A stretch of DNA of 64,000 nucleotides, taken from positions 1 through 64,000 of the forward strand of contig NZ_MOLY01000045.1 of the NCBI RefSeq assembly GCF_001956315.1, read 5' to 3'. Below, piece by piece: positions 9,283 through 18,248 of this stretch; the stretch's first letter is position 1; each line of letters starts with the position of its first letter. Position numbers and translations under genes: made by a program. The notes under the pieces were generated by a model. It did no database searches. It was not told the DNA's origin and saw only the letters and a program-made list of their open reading frames with translations. Source of the stretch: Sphingomonas montana (GTDB taxonomy: Bacteria; Pseudomonadota; Alphaproteobacteria; Sphingomonadales; Sphingomonadaceae).

Positions 9283-9441
9283 CGGGGGAGAGGGGCGGTG
9301 GCTTGGGATAAGAAAGCCAACCAACGAACCACCTGGAACAGCCCCCCACCCCAACCCTCCCCCAGATGGGTGAAGCGAGCCCCCACTCCCCCAAACCCAC
9401 AAAGCTTCACCCCCGCCCCCCTTTCCTCTATCACCCCTCGC

Positions 9442-10536
9442 ATGGCATCCTTCCGTCCCGGCGCGCGCCCCTTCTTCGACGACAAGAACCGCGCGTTCTG
9501 GATCCTGCAATCGGCCGGCTGGACCGGCTATTTCCTGCTGCGATCGCTGAACGGCATTGCCAATGCGATGGGCCTGCTGTTCATCGTGCCGACCGCGCTC
9601 GCCACCGCATCCGGTTTCTCGCTGACCCTGCTGATGGCCGCGATCTTCCGCCGGCTCATCACCATGAAACCCATCGTCACCTGGGGCGTCTCGATCCCGA
9701 TCCTGCTGATCGCGTCGGCGGCCTTTTCCACGATCGAGGTCTGGGCGCACGCCACCTTCTACCGGCCCGGCGCGATGCCGGCGGGACTGGAATTCTTCGG
9801 CGCGATCATTCTGGATTTCTCGCTGCTCGTCGCCTGGTCCGCGCTCTATTACGGGATCAACTTCTACCTGCTGCTCGAACAGCAGCTCGATCGCGCCGCC
9901 AAGCTGGAAAGCCTTGCTGCCACCTCGCAACTCGCCATGCTGCGCTATCAGCTCAATCCGCATTTCCTGTTCAATACGCTCAACTCAATCTCCACGCTCG
10001 TGCTGCTGAAACAGACCGACCGCGCCAACGCGATGCTGTCGCGGCTGTCGTCCTTCATGCGCTACACGCTCGTCAACGATCCCGCCGGCGAGGTGACCGT
10101 GGCGCAGGAGATCGAGACCCTGAAGCTGTATCTCGAAATCGAGAAGATGCGGTTCGAGGAACGGCTGCGCACCAGCTTCCGCGTCGATCCGCCGGCCGAC
10201 CGCGCCTACCTCCCCTCGCTCCTGCTCCAGCCTTTGGTTGAGAACGCGATCAAATATGCCGTGACGCCGAAGGAGGAGGGTGCCGATATTTCGGTCGAGG
10301 CGCGGCTGGCGAACGGGCGGGTCCAGATCCGCGTGTCCGATACCGGCCCGGGGTTGAACGAGGGCGTACCGCGGACCACCTCGTCGACAGGCGTCGGTCT
10401 GGCGAACATTCGCGACCGGCTGGCGCAAGCCTATGGCGCGGACCAGCGCTTCGATATTCAAACGAATCCGGAAGGCGGGTTCACCGTCCTGATCGAAATC
10501 CCCTTCCGGCCTGAGTTATCCAAGGAACCTGCATGA
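9442..10536 (+). CDS. Sensor histidine kinase, LytS/His_kinase family
   Basis: A 364-residue membrane sensor. Four hydrophobic segments lie in the first 145 residues and leave almost no extracellular domain, so the signal is probably sensed in or at the membrane. The phosphorylated histidine is in the family motif YQLNPHFLFNTLNS, followed by an ATPase domain with LVENAIKYA and SDTGPGL/GVGLANIRDRL. The start at ATG 9442 (MASFRPGARPF) follows the repeat region; an upstream in-frame extension would translate repeat sequence and is rejected. The gene overlaps the next response regulator by 4 bases, which identifies that regulator as the cognate partner. Confidence 0.92.
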   Translation: MASFRPGARPFFDDKNRAFWILQSAGWTGYFLLRSLNGIANAMGLLFIVPTALATASGFSLTLLMAAIFRRLITMKPIVTWGVSIPILLIASAAFSTIEVWAHATFYRPGAMPAGLEFFGAIILDFSLLVAWSALYYGINFYLLLEQQLDRAAKLESLAATSQLAMLRYQLNPHFLFNTLNSISTLVLLKQTDRANAMLSRLSSFMRYTLVNDPAGEVTVAQEIETLKLYLEIEKMRFEERLRTSFRVDPPADRAYLPSLLLQPLVENAIKYAVTPKEEGADISVEARLANGRVQIRVSDTGPGLNEGVPRTTSSTGVGLANIRDRLAQAYGADQRFDIQTNPEGGFTVLIEIPFRPELSKEPA

Positions 10537-11339
10537 CGATCCGCACCATCCTCGTCGACGACGAATCCCTCGCGATCCAGGGGCTGCAACTGCGGCTCGA
10601 ACCGCATGAGGACGTCGAGATCATCGAGACGTGCAGCAACGGTCGCGAGGCGATCCGCGCCATCAAGACGCACAAGCCCGACCTCGTCTTCCTCGACATC
10701 CAGATGCCCGGTTTCGACGGTTTTTCCGTCATTCAGGGGCTGATGGAGGTCGAACCGCCGCTGTTCGTATTCGTCACCGCCTATATGGACCATGCGCTGC
10801 GCGCGTTCGAAGCGGACGCCGTCGACTATCTCATGAAACCCGTCGAAACCGATCGCCTCGCCGACACGCTCGACCGCGTCCGCCAGCGTCTCGCCGCCCG
10901 CCGGGGGCAGGAGGAAGCCGGCCGCCTGAAGGAAGTGCTAGCCGAGGTTGCCCCGGAATCGATGGACGCGATGGACGGTGGCGCCAGCAGCGAGGCGCCC
11001 GCCGCCAACCGCTTCGAAAAGCTCATCAACATCAAGGACCGCGGCCAGATCTTTCGCGTGGACGTCGACACGATCGAGCGGATCGACGCCGCCGGCGACT
11101 ATATGTGCATCTACACCGGCGACAACACGCTCATTCTGCGCGAAACGATGAAGGACCTCGAAAAGCGGCTCGACCCGCGCCGCTTCCAGCGTGTCCACCG
11201 CTCCACCATCGTGAACCTGGATCTGGTGAAGGAGGTCAAACCCCACACCAACGGCGAATGCTTCCTGGTCCTCGGCTCCGGCGCACAGGTAAAGGTCAGC
11301 CGCAGCTACCGCGACGTCGTGGCACGCTTCGTCCACTAA
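10533..11339 (+). CDS. LytTR-family response regulator (second, kinase-coupled)
   Basis: A 268-residue LytTR regulator. The receiver (1-120) has the phosphoacceptor in LVFLDIQMPGFDG and lysine in LMKPVETDR; the LytTR DNA-binding domain occupies about 165-268 (VDTIERIDAAGDYMCIY, RVHRSTIVNLDLV). It begins inside the kinase stop (ATGA overlap), so it is the primary output of the kinase at 9442. The regulator at 8428 has the same architecture and is a paralogue. One kinase flanked by two LytTR regulators suggests a branched output, but cross-phosphorylation is inferred. Confidence 0.93.
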   Translation: MTIRTILVDDESLAIQGLQLRLEPHEDVEIIETCSNGREAIRAIKTHKPDLVFLDIQMPGFDGFSVIQGLMEVEPPLFVFVTAYMDHALRAFEADAVDYLMKPVETDRLADTLDRVRQRLAARRGQEEAGRLKEVLAEVAPESMDAMDGGASSEAPAANRFEKLINIKDRGQIFRVDVDTIERIDAAGDYMCIYTGDNTLILRETMKDLEKRLDPRRFQRVHRSTIVNLDLVKEVKPHTNGECFLVLGSGAQVKVSRSYRDVVARFVH

Positions 11340-11340
11340 A

Positions 11341-11520
11341 CCGAGCTTGTTCCCCGCGGATGCGGGGGCCCAGCCAAGTCCCAAAAGCTGCGCCAAGACG
11401 CCAATCTAGATCCCCGCATCCGCGGGGATACTTTGGGGAGCGGTTGCTGCTCCCCAGCGAAGGCCGGGGCCTAGATGAAACGCTCGCCCCTGAGCCCCGG
11501 CCTTCGCCGGGGATCCGCGT
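11341..11520. terminator. Convergent gap with nested GC palindromes
   Basis: The gap between the convergent LytTR regulator and msrB holds two pairs of palindromic blocks: ccccgcggatgcgggg with ccccgcatccgcgggg, and cgaaggccggggc with gccccggccttcgccgggg. These are dispersed repeats of this genome type. They are well placed to act as a bidirectional terminator. Confidence 0.6.
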
Positions 11521-11525
11521 GAAAC

Positions 11526-12035
11526 TCACCCCTTCCCCCCCAAAAATCGCATCGCCACCCCGTTCATGCAATAGCGCAGCCCCGTCGGCTTGGGCCCGTC
11601 ATCGAACACATGCCCCTGATGCCCGCCGCACCGCGCGCAATGCACCTCGGTCCGGCTCATCCCCAGCGTCCGGTCGGTCGTCGTCCCCACCGCGCCCTTA
11701 AGCGGCGCCCAGAAGCTCGGCCACCCCGTCCCGCTGTCGAACTTCGTCGCCGACGCGAACAGCGGCAACGCACAGCCAGCGCACACGAACGTCCCGCGCC
11801 GATGCTCGTCGTTCAGCGGGCTGCTGAACGGCACCTCGGTCCCCTCCTGCCGCAACACGCGATAGGCGGCCGGGCTCAGCTTCGCCCGCCACTGCGCATC
11901 GCTCAGCTTGTACGGGAAATTACCCTTCGGCGCAGCGGACCCGAACCCGTTCCATCCGAACAGCCCGATCGCGCCGCCCATGCCCAGCGCCGCCGCACCC
12001 AGAAATCCACGCCGCGTTCCGTCCATGCCGATCAT
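11526..12035 (-). CDS. msrB: Peptide-methionine (R)-S-oxide reductase with Tat signal
   Basis: A 169-residue MsrB that reduces methionine-R-sulfoxide in proteins. The N-terminus carries a twin-arginine signal (GTRRGFLGAAALGMGG), so the folded enzyme is probably exported to the periplasm. The MsrB core starts near residue 40. Zinc-binding CxxC pairs are CAGC and CARC, the fold motif is GTGWPSFWAP and the catalytic Cys is in GLRYCMNG. The substrate-pocket residues HQGHVFDDGPKPTG are standard. A second ATG nine bases downstream is an alternative start. It stands alone, convergent with the LytTR gene and 30 bases before the ABC permease end. Confidence 0.93.
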   Translation of the reverse strand: MIGMDGTRRGFLGAAALGMGGAIGLFGWNGFGSAAPKGNFPYKLSDAQWRAKLSPAAYRVLRQEGTEVPFSSPLNDEHRRGTFVCAGCALPLFASATKFDSGTGWPSFWAPLKGAVGTTTDRTLGMSRTEVHCARCGGHQGHVFDDGPKPTGLRYCMNGVAMRFLGGKG

Positions 12036-12065
12036 CCTGCAAACCTGTCGGATGTTACGTAGGGG

Positions 12066-13292
12066 TCAAGGCGCCGGTTGCACCCCCCGCCGCCGGAACA
12101 GCCGCCATCCGCCGCCCGATTTCAGCACGCTGCGCCGGAACAGCCCCGCCGCGATCCGCACGATCACCGCGACCCACAGCAACTGCCACGCGATCGCCAG
12201 GGCGTGCGGCCACAGCGCGGTCTCCTGCGCCGCACGCGCCAGCATCGCGAACGGGCTGCTCCATGGAAACAGCGCGGCGCCGATCCCCATCGCCGATTGC
12301 GGCGCGCCCAGCGCCGACGATGCGAACGCCAGCACCCCCATCTGCCCCATCGTCACCGGCAGGGACATCATCTGCACCTCGCGCGGCGACGCCGCCTGCC
12401 CGCCGATCCCGATGAACAGCGCGCCCAGCAGCAGGAACAGCGTCGTGAAATAGGCCAGCCCCAGCGCCAGGAACACCGGCCATCCCAGCGCCGGCGCGGG
12501 CAACGCGGGGACTTGCCCGGCCGCCAGCACAAGTCCCAGCAATGCCGCCCCGCCCCACACCGCGATGCCGGTGAACGACATTGCCAGCATCGCAAATAGC
12601 TTCCCCAGGAAGATCGCGTCCACCGGAACCGCAGCGGCGAGCACCTCGATCACCTTGCTCGATTTCTCCTCGATCATGTTGGACAGCAGCATGCCCGCCA
12701 GGATCATCGTCAGGAACATCAGCAGGAACTGTCCACCGCGTGCGATCAGCGTCCGTGCCGCCGCGTCTGACCCCGCCGCCCGGTCCACCGGCCGTTCCGT
12801 CACAGTCACCGGCGGCGGCATCGCCCCATCCAGCGCGCGCAACTGTCGTGCCGTATCGATCACCAGCCCGATATCGCCGCCGACCGATCCGATCCCACCG
12901 CGGCTGCCGGTCAGCATCGGCCGGTCCAGCCCGCCGGTCAGCACCGCCACGACGCCCCGCCCGCCGCCATCGGCGAGCAACCGCCTGACCTGAACCGGCT
13001 CCGGCCCGTCCGGCATCACTATCCGCAACCGCGGCAGCGCCTGCGGCCCCAGCCGCGCTGCCAGCCGTGCGCCGGCATGGCCGATCGCCGCTGCCGTCTC
13101 GGGCGCCGCGATCACCGCCACCGTCGGGTGCAGCGTCTCGCGGTCCTGGCTCGCCCCCATCGCACCGAACCCGACGCCGGCAATGACGGGCAGCAGCGGG
13201 AACAGCAGGAACATGACGAACGTCTTGGAAAACACCGTCGCGGCATAATCGCGCCGTGCGATCACCAGCGCGGCCCGGATGATCTCCCTCAT
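12066..13292 (-). CDS. ABC-2 type exporter permease, NatB-like
   Basis: A 408-residue membrane subunit of an ABC exporter. It has one N-terminal membrane helix (LLFPLLPVIAGVGFGAMG), a large periplasmic domain and five or more C-terminal helices, the ABC-2 permease layout of sodium exporter NatB. The motif MIEEKSSKVIEVLAAAVP is diagnostic for this family. The ATG at 13292 overlaps the ATPase gene stop by 4 bases, and the upstream open frame lies inside the ATPase gene and is rejected. The substrate is not evident; NatAB exports Na+, but many relatives have unknown cargo. Confidence 0.9.
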   Translation of the reverse strand: MREIIRAALVIARRDYAATVFSKTFVMFLLFPLLPVIAGVGFGAMGASQDRETLHPTVAVIAAPETAAAIGHAGARLAARLGPQALPRLRIVMPDGPEPVQVRRLLADGGGRGVVAVLTGGLDRPMLTGSRGGIGSVGGDIGLVIDTARQLRALDGAMPPPVTVTERPVDRAAGSDAAARTLIARGGQFLLMFLTMILAGMLLSNMIEEKSSKVIEVLAAAVPVDAIFLGKLFAMLAMSFTGIAVWGGAALLGLVLAAGQVPALPAPALGWPVFLALGLAYFTTLFLLLGALFIGIGGQAASPREVQMMSLPVTMGQMGVLAFASSALGAPQSAMGIGAALFPWSSPFAMLARAAQETALWPHALAIAWQLLWVAVIVRIAAGLFRRSVLKSGGGWRLFRRRGVQPAP

Positions 13293-14218
13293 GCCACCGG
13301 TTCCTTCTGCGCATCCAGTTCGGCCGCCACCGCCGCGCCCGCGATCGCCACGAACGCATCGTGCAGCCCCGGCCGCTCGATCGACAGCGTCTCGATCCCC
13401 GCCCCGCCGTCGATCAGCGCCTTCAACAGCGGCTCGACCCCGCTTTCCGGCAACGCGAAGCTGAATTCGGTCCCGTCGGTGACCGCATCCGCCGGCAACG
13501 CTGCACGCCACGGCCCGTCCGCCACCCGCGTCCGCACCCGCACCTGCGGCCGCAACCGTCCGCGCGCCTCCGCCACGCTGCCGTCGAACCGCACCCGCCC
13601 GCCCGCGATGATCGCAATCCGCTCGCACAGCCGCTCTGCATGCGCGATGACATGCGTCGAAAACAGCACGGTCACCCCGTCCTTCGCCTGCCCCCGGATC
13701 AGCCCCTCCAGCCGGCCCTGGTTCAGCGCATCCAACCCGGAAAACGGCTCGTCCAGCACAATCAGCCGCGGCCGGTGCACGATCGTGCCGAGCAGCTGCA
13801 CCGTCTGCGCCATGCCCTTCGACAATGTCCGGATCGGCTTGCGCCCGCTCTCGCCAAGCCCCGCCTCCTCCAGCAACGCGTCGGCCCGCACCCGCCCCTC
13901 GCTGAGCGGCAACCCGCGCAGCGCTCCCATGAACGCCACCGCCTCCCGCGCCGTCATCGCCGGATACAGTCCGCGCTCCTCCGGCAGATACCCGACATGA
14001 TGCGCCGCGCGGATCGGCCGCGCCTCCCCCAGCAGCGTGCGGTGCCCCGCATCCGGATCGATGATTCCCAGCAGCATGCGCAACGTGGTTGTCTTGCCCG
14101 CCCCGTTCGGCCCCAGCACGCCGAAGATCGCCCCCTCCGGCACGCTGAGCGATATCCCGTCCACCGCCCGCTTGCCGTCGAAACTCTTGACCAGCCCCTC
14201 GGCCACGATCGCGTCCAT
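13289..14218 (-). CDS. ABC transporter ATP-binding protein, NatA-like
   Basis: A 309-residue cytoplasmic ATPase that powers the permease at 12066. Walker A is GPNGAGKTTT, the signature is TLSKGMAQ, Walker B is LIVLDEPFSGLD and the switch histidine is in FSTHV. After the ATPase core (about residues 1-225) there is an 80-residue C-terminal domain typical of CcmA/NatA-type exporters. Start at 14218 and coupling to the permease by ATGA overlap. The gene is divergent from queG. Confidence 0.93.
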   Translation of the reverse strand: MDAIVAEGLVKSFDGKRAVDGISLSVPEGAIFGVLGPNGAGKTTTLRMLLGIIDPDAGHRTLLGEARPIRAAHHVGYLPEERGLYPAMTAREAVAFMGALRGLPLSEGRVRADALLEEAGLGESGRKPIRTLSKGMAQTVQLLGTIVHRPRLIVLDEPFSGLDALNQGRLEGLIRGQAKDGVTVLFSTHVIAHAERLCERIAIIAGGRVRFDGSVAEARGRLRPQVRVRTRVADGPWRAALPADAVTDGTEFSFALPESGVEPLLKALIDGGAGIETLSIERPGLHDAFVAIAGAAVAAELDAQKEPVA

Positions 14219-14320
14219 GCCGTCCCCCCCGCCGTGTCCCGTCGCCGGTCCAATACCGCGAAGCCCCGTACTTCCCTACAGCGATCTAACGTTAAGAAGG
14301 CACCTACCCGAACCACCGCC

Positions 14321-14400
14321 ATCCCGGACTTGATCCGGGATCCAGGGATACCAAGGCGCAGCGCATGTGGCTCTTGATCCCGGATCAGTTCCGGGATGAC
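14321..14400. repeat. Palindromic repeat pair, family E, in the ABC/queG gap
   Basis: Two hairpins: atcccgga/tccgggat around a five-base spacer at 14321-14341, and gatcccggatcagttccggg near 14373-14397. A related sequence (catgccggactcaatccgga) lies near 28244. The divergent gap 14219-14466 should also hold promoters for both genes, but none could be called reliably. Confidence 0.6.
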
Positions 14401-14466
14401 GTTGCATTAGATCGACAGGCAGCCAACCAGCTTGCCCTGCCCGACGACCCACGCCACACCTCCCTC

Positions 14467-15630
14467 GTGCCAACCACCCTGGAAACCCGCCTGAAACAGG
14501 AAGCACGCGCGCTCGGCTTCGTCACCTGCGGCATCGCGCGCGCCGACGCCGCACCGCAGACCGCCGCCCGCCTAGCCGCCTGGCTGGCCGACGGCGCGCA
14601 CGGCGACATGCTCTGGATGGCCGACCGCGCCGAACAGCGCGGCAGCCCGTCCGCACTCTGGCCGCAGGTCCGCACCGTCGTCATGCTCGGCATGAGCTAT
14701 GCCCCCCCCGGCGATCCGCTGGCGCTGGAAAACGAACCGCAGGTCGGCCGGATCAGCGCCTATGCCCGCGGTCAGGACTATCACGACATCGTCAAGAAGG
14801 CGCTGAAGGCGCTCGCCCGCTGGCTCGTCGCGGCCGGCGGCGGCGACCTGAAAGTCTTCGTCGATACCGCCCCCGTCATGGAAAAACCGATGGCGCAGGC
14901 TGCGGGCCTCGGCTGGCAGGGCAAGCATACCAACGTCGTCAGCCGCACGGACGGCAGCTGGCTGCTGCTCGGCGCGATCATGACCACGCTCGATCTTGTG
15001 CCCGATCCGCCCGCGGTCGACCGCTGCGGCCGCTGCGACGCCTGCCAGCGCGCCTGCCCGACCGACGCCTTTCCCGCCCCCTACCGGCTCGATGCGCGGC
15101 GCTGCATCTCCTATCTCACGATCGAGCACAAAGGCCCGATCCCGCACGAGTTTCGCGCCGCGATCGGCAACCGGCTCTACGGCTGCGACGACTGCCTCGC
15201 GGTCTGCCCCTGGAACAAGTTCGCCGCCACCGCCGCCGCCAACCGCGCCTTCCACGCCCGCGCCGAACTCGCCGCACCCGACGTCGCCGACATCCTGCAG
15301 TTGGACGACGCCGCCTTCCGCGAAGTCTTCTCCGGCTCGCCCATCAAGCGCATCGGCCGCAACCGCATGGTCCGCAACGCGCTCATCGTCGCCGGCAACG
15401 GCAACGGCAGCGCGCTGCCGCAGGTTCTGGCGCTGCTCGACGACCCCGACCCGGTCGTCCGCGGTGCGGCAGCATGGGCGCTGGGCAGGCTGGACCCGGC
15501 CCGCTTCGCCGAAGAGCGCACTGTTCGTCTCATAGCCGAGCCAAACGAAACGGTCCGTTCGGAGTGGACGCTAACTTACCCCCAAACCCCGCCCATCCCG
15601 AGCGCAGTCGAGGGACCCCTTCGAGCGTAG
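14467..15630 (+). CDS. queG: Epoxyqueuosine reductase QueG with repeat-derived C-terminal tail
   Basis: A 387-residue iron-sulfur and cobalamin enzyme for the last step of queuosine synthesis in tRNA. The N-terminal domain has LGMSYAP and the catalytic Asp in [10 protein letters not shown]; two [4Fe-4S] clusters are bound by [12 protein letters not shown] plus ARRCIS and by [13 protein letters not shown]-like repeats follow. I chose the GTG at 14467 ([13 protein letters not shown]); upstream frame crosses the family E repeat. The last 12 or so residues and the stop codon are encoded by the family A repeat at 15591, so the original C-terminus has been replaced or extended. Confidence 0.92.
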   Translation: MPTTLETRLKQEARALGFVTCGIARADAAPQTAARLAAWLADGAHGDMLWMADRAEQRGSPSALWPQVRTVVMLGMSYAPPGDPLALENEPQVGRISAYARGQDYHDIVKKALKALARWLVAAGGGDLKVFVDTAPVMEKPMAQAAGLGWQGKHTNVVSRTDGSWLLLGAIMTTLDLVPDPPAVDRCGRCDACQRACPTDAFPAPYRLDARRCISYLTIEHKGPIPHEFRAAIGNRLYGCDDCLAVCPWNKFAATAAANRAFHARAELAAPDVADILQLDDAAFREVFSGSPIKRIGRNRMVRNALIVAGNGNGSALPQVLALLDDPDPVVRGAAAWALGRLDPARFAEERTVRLIAEPNETVRSEWTLTYPQTPPIPSAVEGPLRA

Positions 15631-15703
15631 CCGAGAAGCGTGGAGACAGGAGAGACCTCGGCTCCGCTCGGTCGGTCCCTCGACTGCGCTCGGGATGGAC
15701 GGG
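15591..15703. repeat. Dispersed palindromic repeat, family A, copy 2
   Basis: A 113-base inverted repeat with outer arms gcccatcccgagcgcagtcg and the complement ending actgcgctcgggatggac, and an inner hairpin (cttcgagcgtagccgag with ctcggctccgctcg). It closely matches the copy at 8183. It supplies the queG stop codon (15628-15630) and separates queG from the convergent HAD gene, so it may also terminate both transcripts. Confidence 0.88.
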
Positions 15704-15732
15704 AGTAGCCGAAAACGAGCCCCAACCACCCC

Positions 15733-16407
15733 TCACCCCCGCGCTATCAGCGCATCCAGTATCTCGGTCAGGCTCTCCAGCGTCGCTACCGTGAGCGCGC
15801 GCGTCTCCGCGGTCGCGGGCAGCAGGTCGGGCACCATCACGGTCGCCATCCCCGCCGCTGCCGCCGCGCGGATACCGTTTGGTGAATCCTCCACCGCCAG
15901 GCAATGCGCCGGCCGCACCCCCAGCCGCGCGGCGGCCAACAGGTAGGGATCGGGCGCCGGCTTCGGGTTCGCGACGTCGCTGCGCGTCACCACCACGTCG
16001 AAGTGCCCGGCCAGCCCGGCGCGCAACAACGCCGCCTCCGCATGCGGGCTGGCGGTCGATGTCGCGATGGCGATCGGCACGCCCCGATCGCGCAGATGAT
16101 CGAGCAACACCACCACCCCCGGCCGCAACGGTACGCCGTCCGCCGCCAGCACGTCGAAACCGGCGTCCGCTTCGGCATAGAAACGGTCGATCGGAAACGC
16201 ATCGCCCATATGCGCGGCCAGCGTCACCCGGTTGACGTCGCGGTGAACGCCCACCAGCCGCGCGAACAGCGTCGCGTCGATTTCCGCACCCAGCCCGCGC
16301 GCCGCCGCCGCCATCGCGCTGTGATGCAGCCGCTCGGTATCGAGCAGCGTCCCGTCCATGTCGAAGATCACCGCGTCCAGCGGTTCGGGCAGGAATGAGG
16401 GGGTCAT
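15733..16407 (-). CDS. HAD-superfamily phosphatase, last gene of the chemosensory operon
   Basis: A 224-residue HAD hydrolase of the phosphoglycolate phosphatase/beta-phosphoglucomutase type. Motif I is VIFDMDGTLLDTERLHH (nucleophile Asp), motif II the Ser/Thr in IAIATSTAS, motif III lysine in ANPKPAPDPYL and motif IV acidic residues in AVEDSPNGI. A helical cap lies between motifs I and II. The ATG at 16407 overlaps the stop of the hybrid kinase gene by 4 bases, so it is translated with the signalling operon. The substrate is unknown and its role in signalling is unclear; it may simply be a passenger. Confidence 0.9.
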   Translation of the reverse strand: MTPSFLPEPLDAVIFDMDGTLLDTERLHHSAMAAAARGLGAEIDATLFARLVGVHRDVNRVTLAAHMGDAFPIDRFYAEADAGFDVLAADGVPLRPGVVVLLDHLRDRGVPIAIATSTASPHAEAALLRAGLAGHFDVVVTRSDVANPKPAPDPYLLAAARLGVRPAHCLAVEDSPNGIRAAAAAGMATVMVPDLLPATAETRALTVATLESLTEILDALIARG

Positions 16408-18248
16408 GCCGCGGCCCCCGCCATCGCATCGACCAGCCGGCGTTGCAGGTCCTCGCACGAAAACGGCTTGGTGATGACGGTCACGTCCGCCGCCTCCGGC
16501 CCGACTTCAGCAAAACCGGTCACCAGCAGCACCGCGATCCCCGGCCATTCCGTCCGCACCCGACGCGTCAGCGCCAGCCCCGACATGCCCGGCATCGCAT
16601 AATCCGTCACCAGCACGTCGAACCCCGCATCCTCGGCCAGCACCGCCAGCGCCCGCGCACCGCTTTCCACCGATACCACCGCATGGCCCAGGTCGGCGAG
16701 ATACGCCGCCACCACCGACCGCACCTCGGCATCGTCCTCGGACAACAGCACGCGCAACCGGCCATCCGGCACCGCCGCCGCGTCCGGCACCACCGCCGGC
16801 GACACGCCCGCCACCACGCGCGGCAGCCACAGCGCCACGGTCGTGCCTTCGCCCAGCACGCTGTCGATCGTCGTCGTGCCGCCCGCCGCCTCCGCCATCG
16901 CGTGCACCATCGGCAGGCCCAGCCCCGTGCCCTCGCCCGGTCCCTTGGTCGTGAAGAACGGTTCGTACACCCGCATCCGCACCGCCTCCGACATGCCGGT
17001 GCCATGATCGATCACCGCGATCCGGACATAGTCGCCGGCCGCCAGCCCCGCCGGCACCTGCCCCGCCTCGGCATTGGCGGCGGACAGCAGGATTTCCCCG
17101 CCGCCCGGGCTCGCGTCGCGCGCGTTGATGCACAGGTTGACCATCGCCAGCTCGAACTGCCCGCGATCGGCATGCACCTGCCAGGCGTCGTCCGCGATGT
17201 CGTAGCGTACCGCCACCTGCCCCGCCATCGATCGCACCACCAGGTCCTCGATCGCGCGGAGTGCGGCGGCCGGCGCGAACGTCTCCGCCGCCAGATCGCG
17301 CTGCCGGCTGAAACTCAACAGCCGCTGGGTCAGCGCCGTGCCGCGCCGTGCCGCTTCGGTCGCATTGTTCAGGAACCGCGACAACCGTTCCGGGTCCGCC
17401 GCCCCGCCCAGGCCAGCCCGCGTCGCAAGTTCCAGATTGCCCAGCACCGCAGCCAGCAGATTGTTGAAATCATGCGCAATCCCGCCGGCCAGCGTACCCA
17501 GCGCACGGAGCTTTTCAGACTGGTGCAGCGCCTGTTCGGTCTGCCGCCGCTCCGTCTCGTCGCTCTCGATCCGCAACAGGTGCGCGCCCGATCCGGCTGC
17601 CACGAACGGGATCCGCCGTGTCCGGATCCAGCGCTCCGTCCCGTCCGGAGCCGCACGCCGGACTTCGCTCTCGGCATAGTCGCCCTGTGCCAGCAACGCG
17701 CCGTCGTCGGCCGCCACCGCGCTCTCGAACACCCGCCTGTTCGACCGCACGACCTGCCCGGTCGCATCCACCACCGATATCGCATCCGCGCTGCGCTCCG
17801 ACAGTCCGGCGAACACCGCCTGTTCGAACGCCAGTTCGGTGCGCAGCCGGAACCGGTCGGCGGCCGCCCCCACCATCGCGCGCAACGCTTCCGGCTCCCA
17901 CGGCTTGTGGACATAGCCGCCGATCGCGCCGTCGTTCACCGCCGATATCACCGCCGACAGGTCGGCATAGCCGGTCAGCAGCATCGTCTCCGCCCGGCTC
18001 GCCGCCCGCGCCTGCGCCAGGAACATGTTGCCCGGCATCTCCGGCATCCGCTGGTCCGACAGGACGACCGCGAAATCATGCCCTTCCGCGATCAGCGCCA
18101 GTCCCGTCGCACCCGACGATGCGCTCAGCACGCGGTATTCGTCCTCGAACAGATCCTCCAGCGCGACGAGGATCTCCGCCTCGTCGTCGACGATCAACAG
18201 CAGCGGGCGCCTATCCGCCGCCGGGCCTTGAAGTTCGGGATCGATCAT
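16404..18248 (-). CDS. Hybrid histidine kinase REC-PAS-HisKA-HATPase-REC
   Basis: A 614-residue soluble hybrid kinase. Domains in order: receiver (15-125, phosphoacceptor D65 in LSDQRMPEMPG), PAS-like domain (about 140-235), HisKA (H259 in LAGGIAHDFNNLL), HATPase (about 360-480, DHGTGMSE and GEGTGLGLPMV), and C-terminal receiver (about 498-610, D549 in VTDYAMPGMSG). No membrane segment is seen. The start at 18248 overlaps the upstream kinase stop (ATGA). With receivers at both ends it can accept phosphate at one end and pass it on at the other. Its place after cheB suggests that it acts downstream of the CheA-type kinase; direct transfer is inferred. Confidence 0.92.
   Translation of the reverse strand: MIDPELQGPAADRRPLLLIVDDEAEILVALEDLFEDEYRVLSASSGATGLALIAEGHDFAVVLSDQRMPEMPGNMFLAQARAASRAETMLLTGYADLSAVISAVNDGAIGGYVHKPWEPEALRAMVGAAADRFRLRTELAFEQAVFAGLSERSADAISVVDATGQVVRSNRRVFESAVAADDGALLAQGDYAESEVRRAAPDGTERWIRTRRIPFVAAGSGAHLLRIESDETERRQTEQALHQSEKLRALGTLAGGIAHDFNNLLAAVLGNLELATRAGLGGAADPERLSRFLNNATEAARRGTALTQRLLSFSRQRDLAAETFAPAAALRAIEDLVVRSMAGQVAVRYDIADDAWQVHADRGQFELAMVNLCINARDASPGGGEILLSAANAEAGQVPAGLAAGDYVRIAVIDHGTGMSEAVRMRVYEPFFTTKGPGEGTGLGLPMVHAMAEAAGGTTTIDSVLGEGTTVALWLPRVVAGVSPAVVPDAAAVPDGRLRVLLSEDDAEVRSVVAAYLADLGHAVVSVESGARALAVLAEDAGFDVLVTDYAMPGMSGLALTRRVRTEWPGIAVLLVTGFAEVGPEAADVTVITKPFSCEDLQRRLVDAMAGAAA

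Noticed and set aside
8347-9963. 538-codon minus-strand open frame across the LytTR regulator and kinase start
   Set aside because: It reads through repeat elements and lacks any domain; the plus strand has complete receiver, LytTR and kinase motifs.
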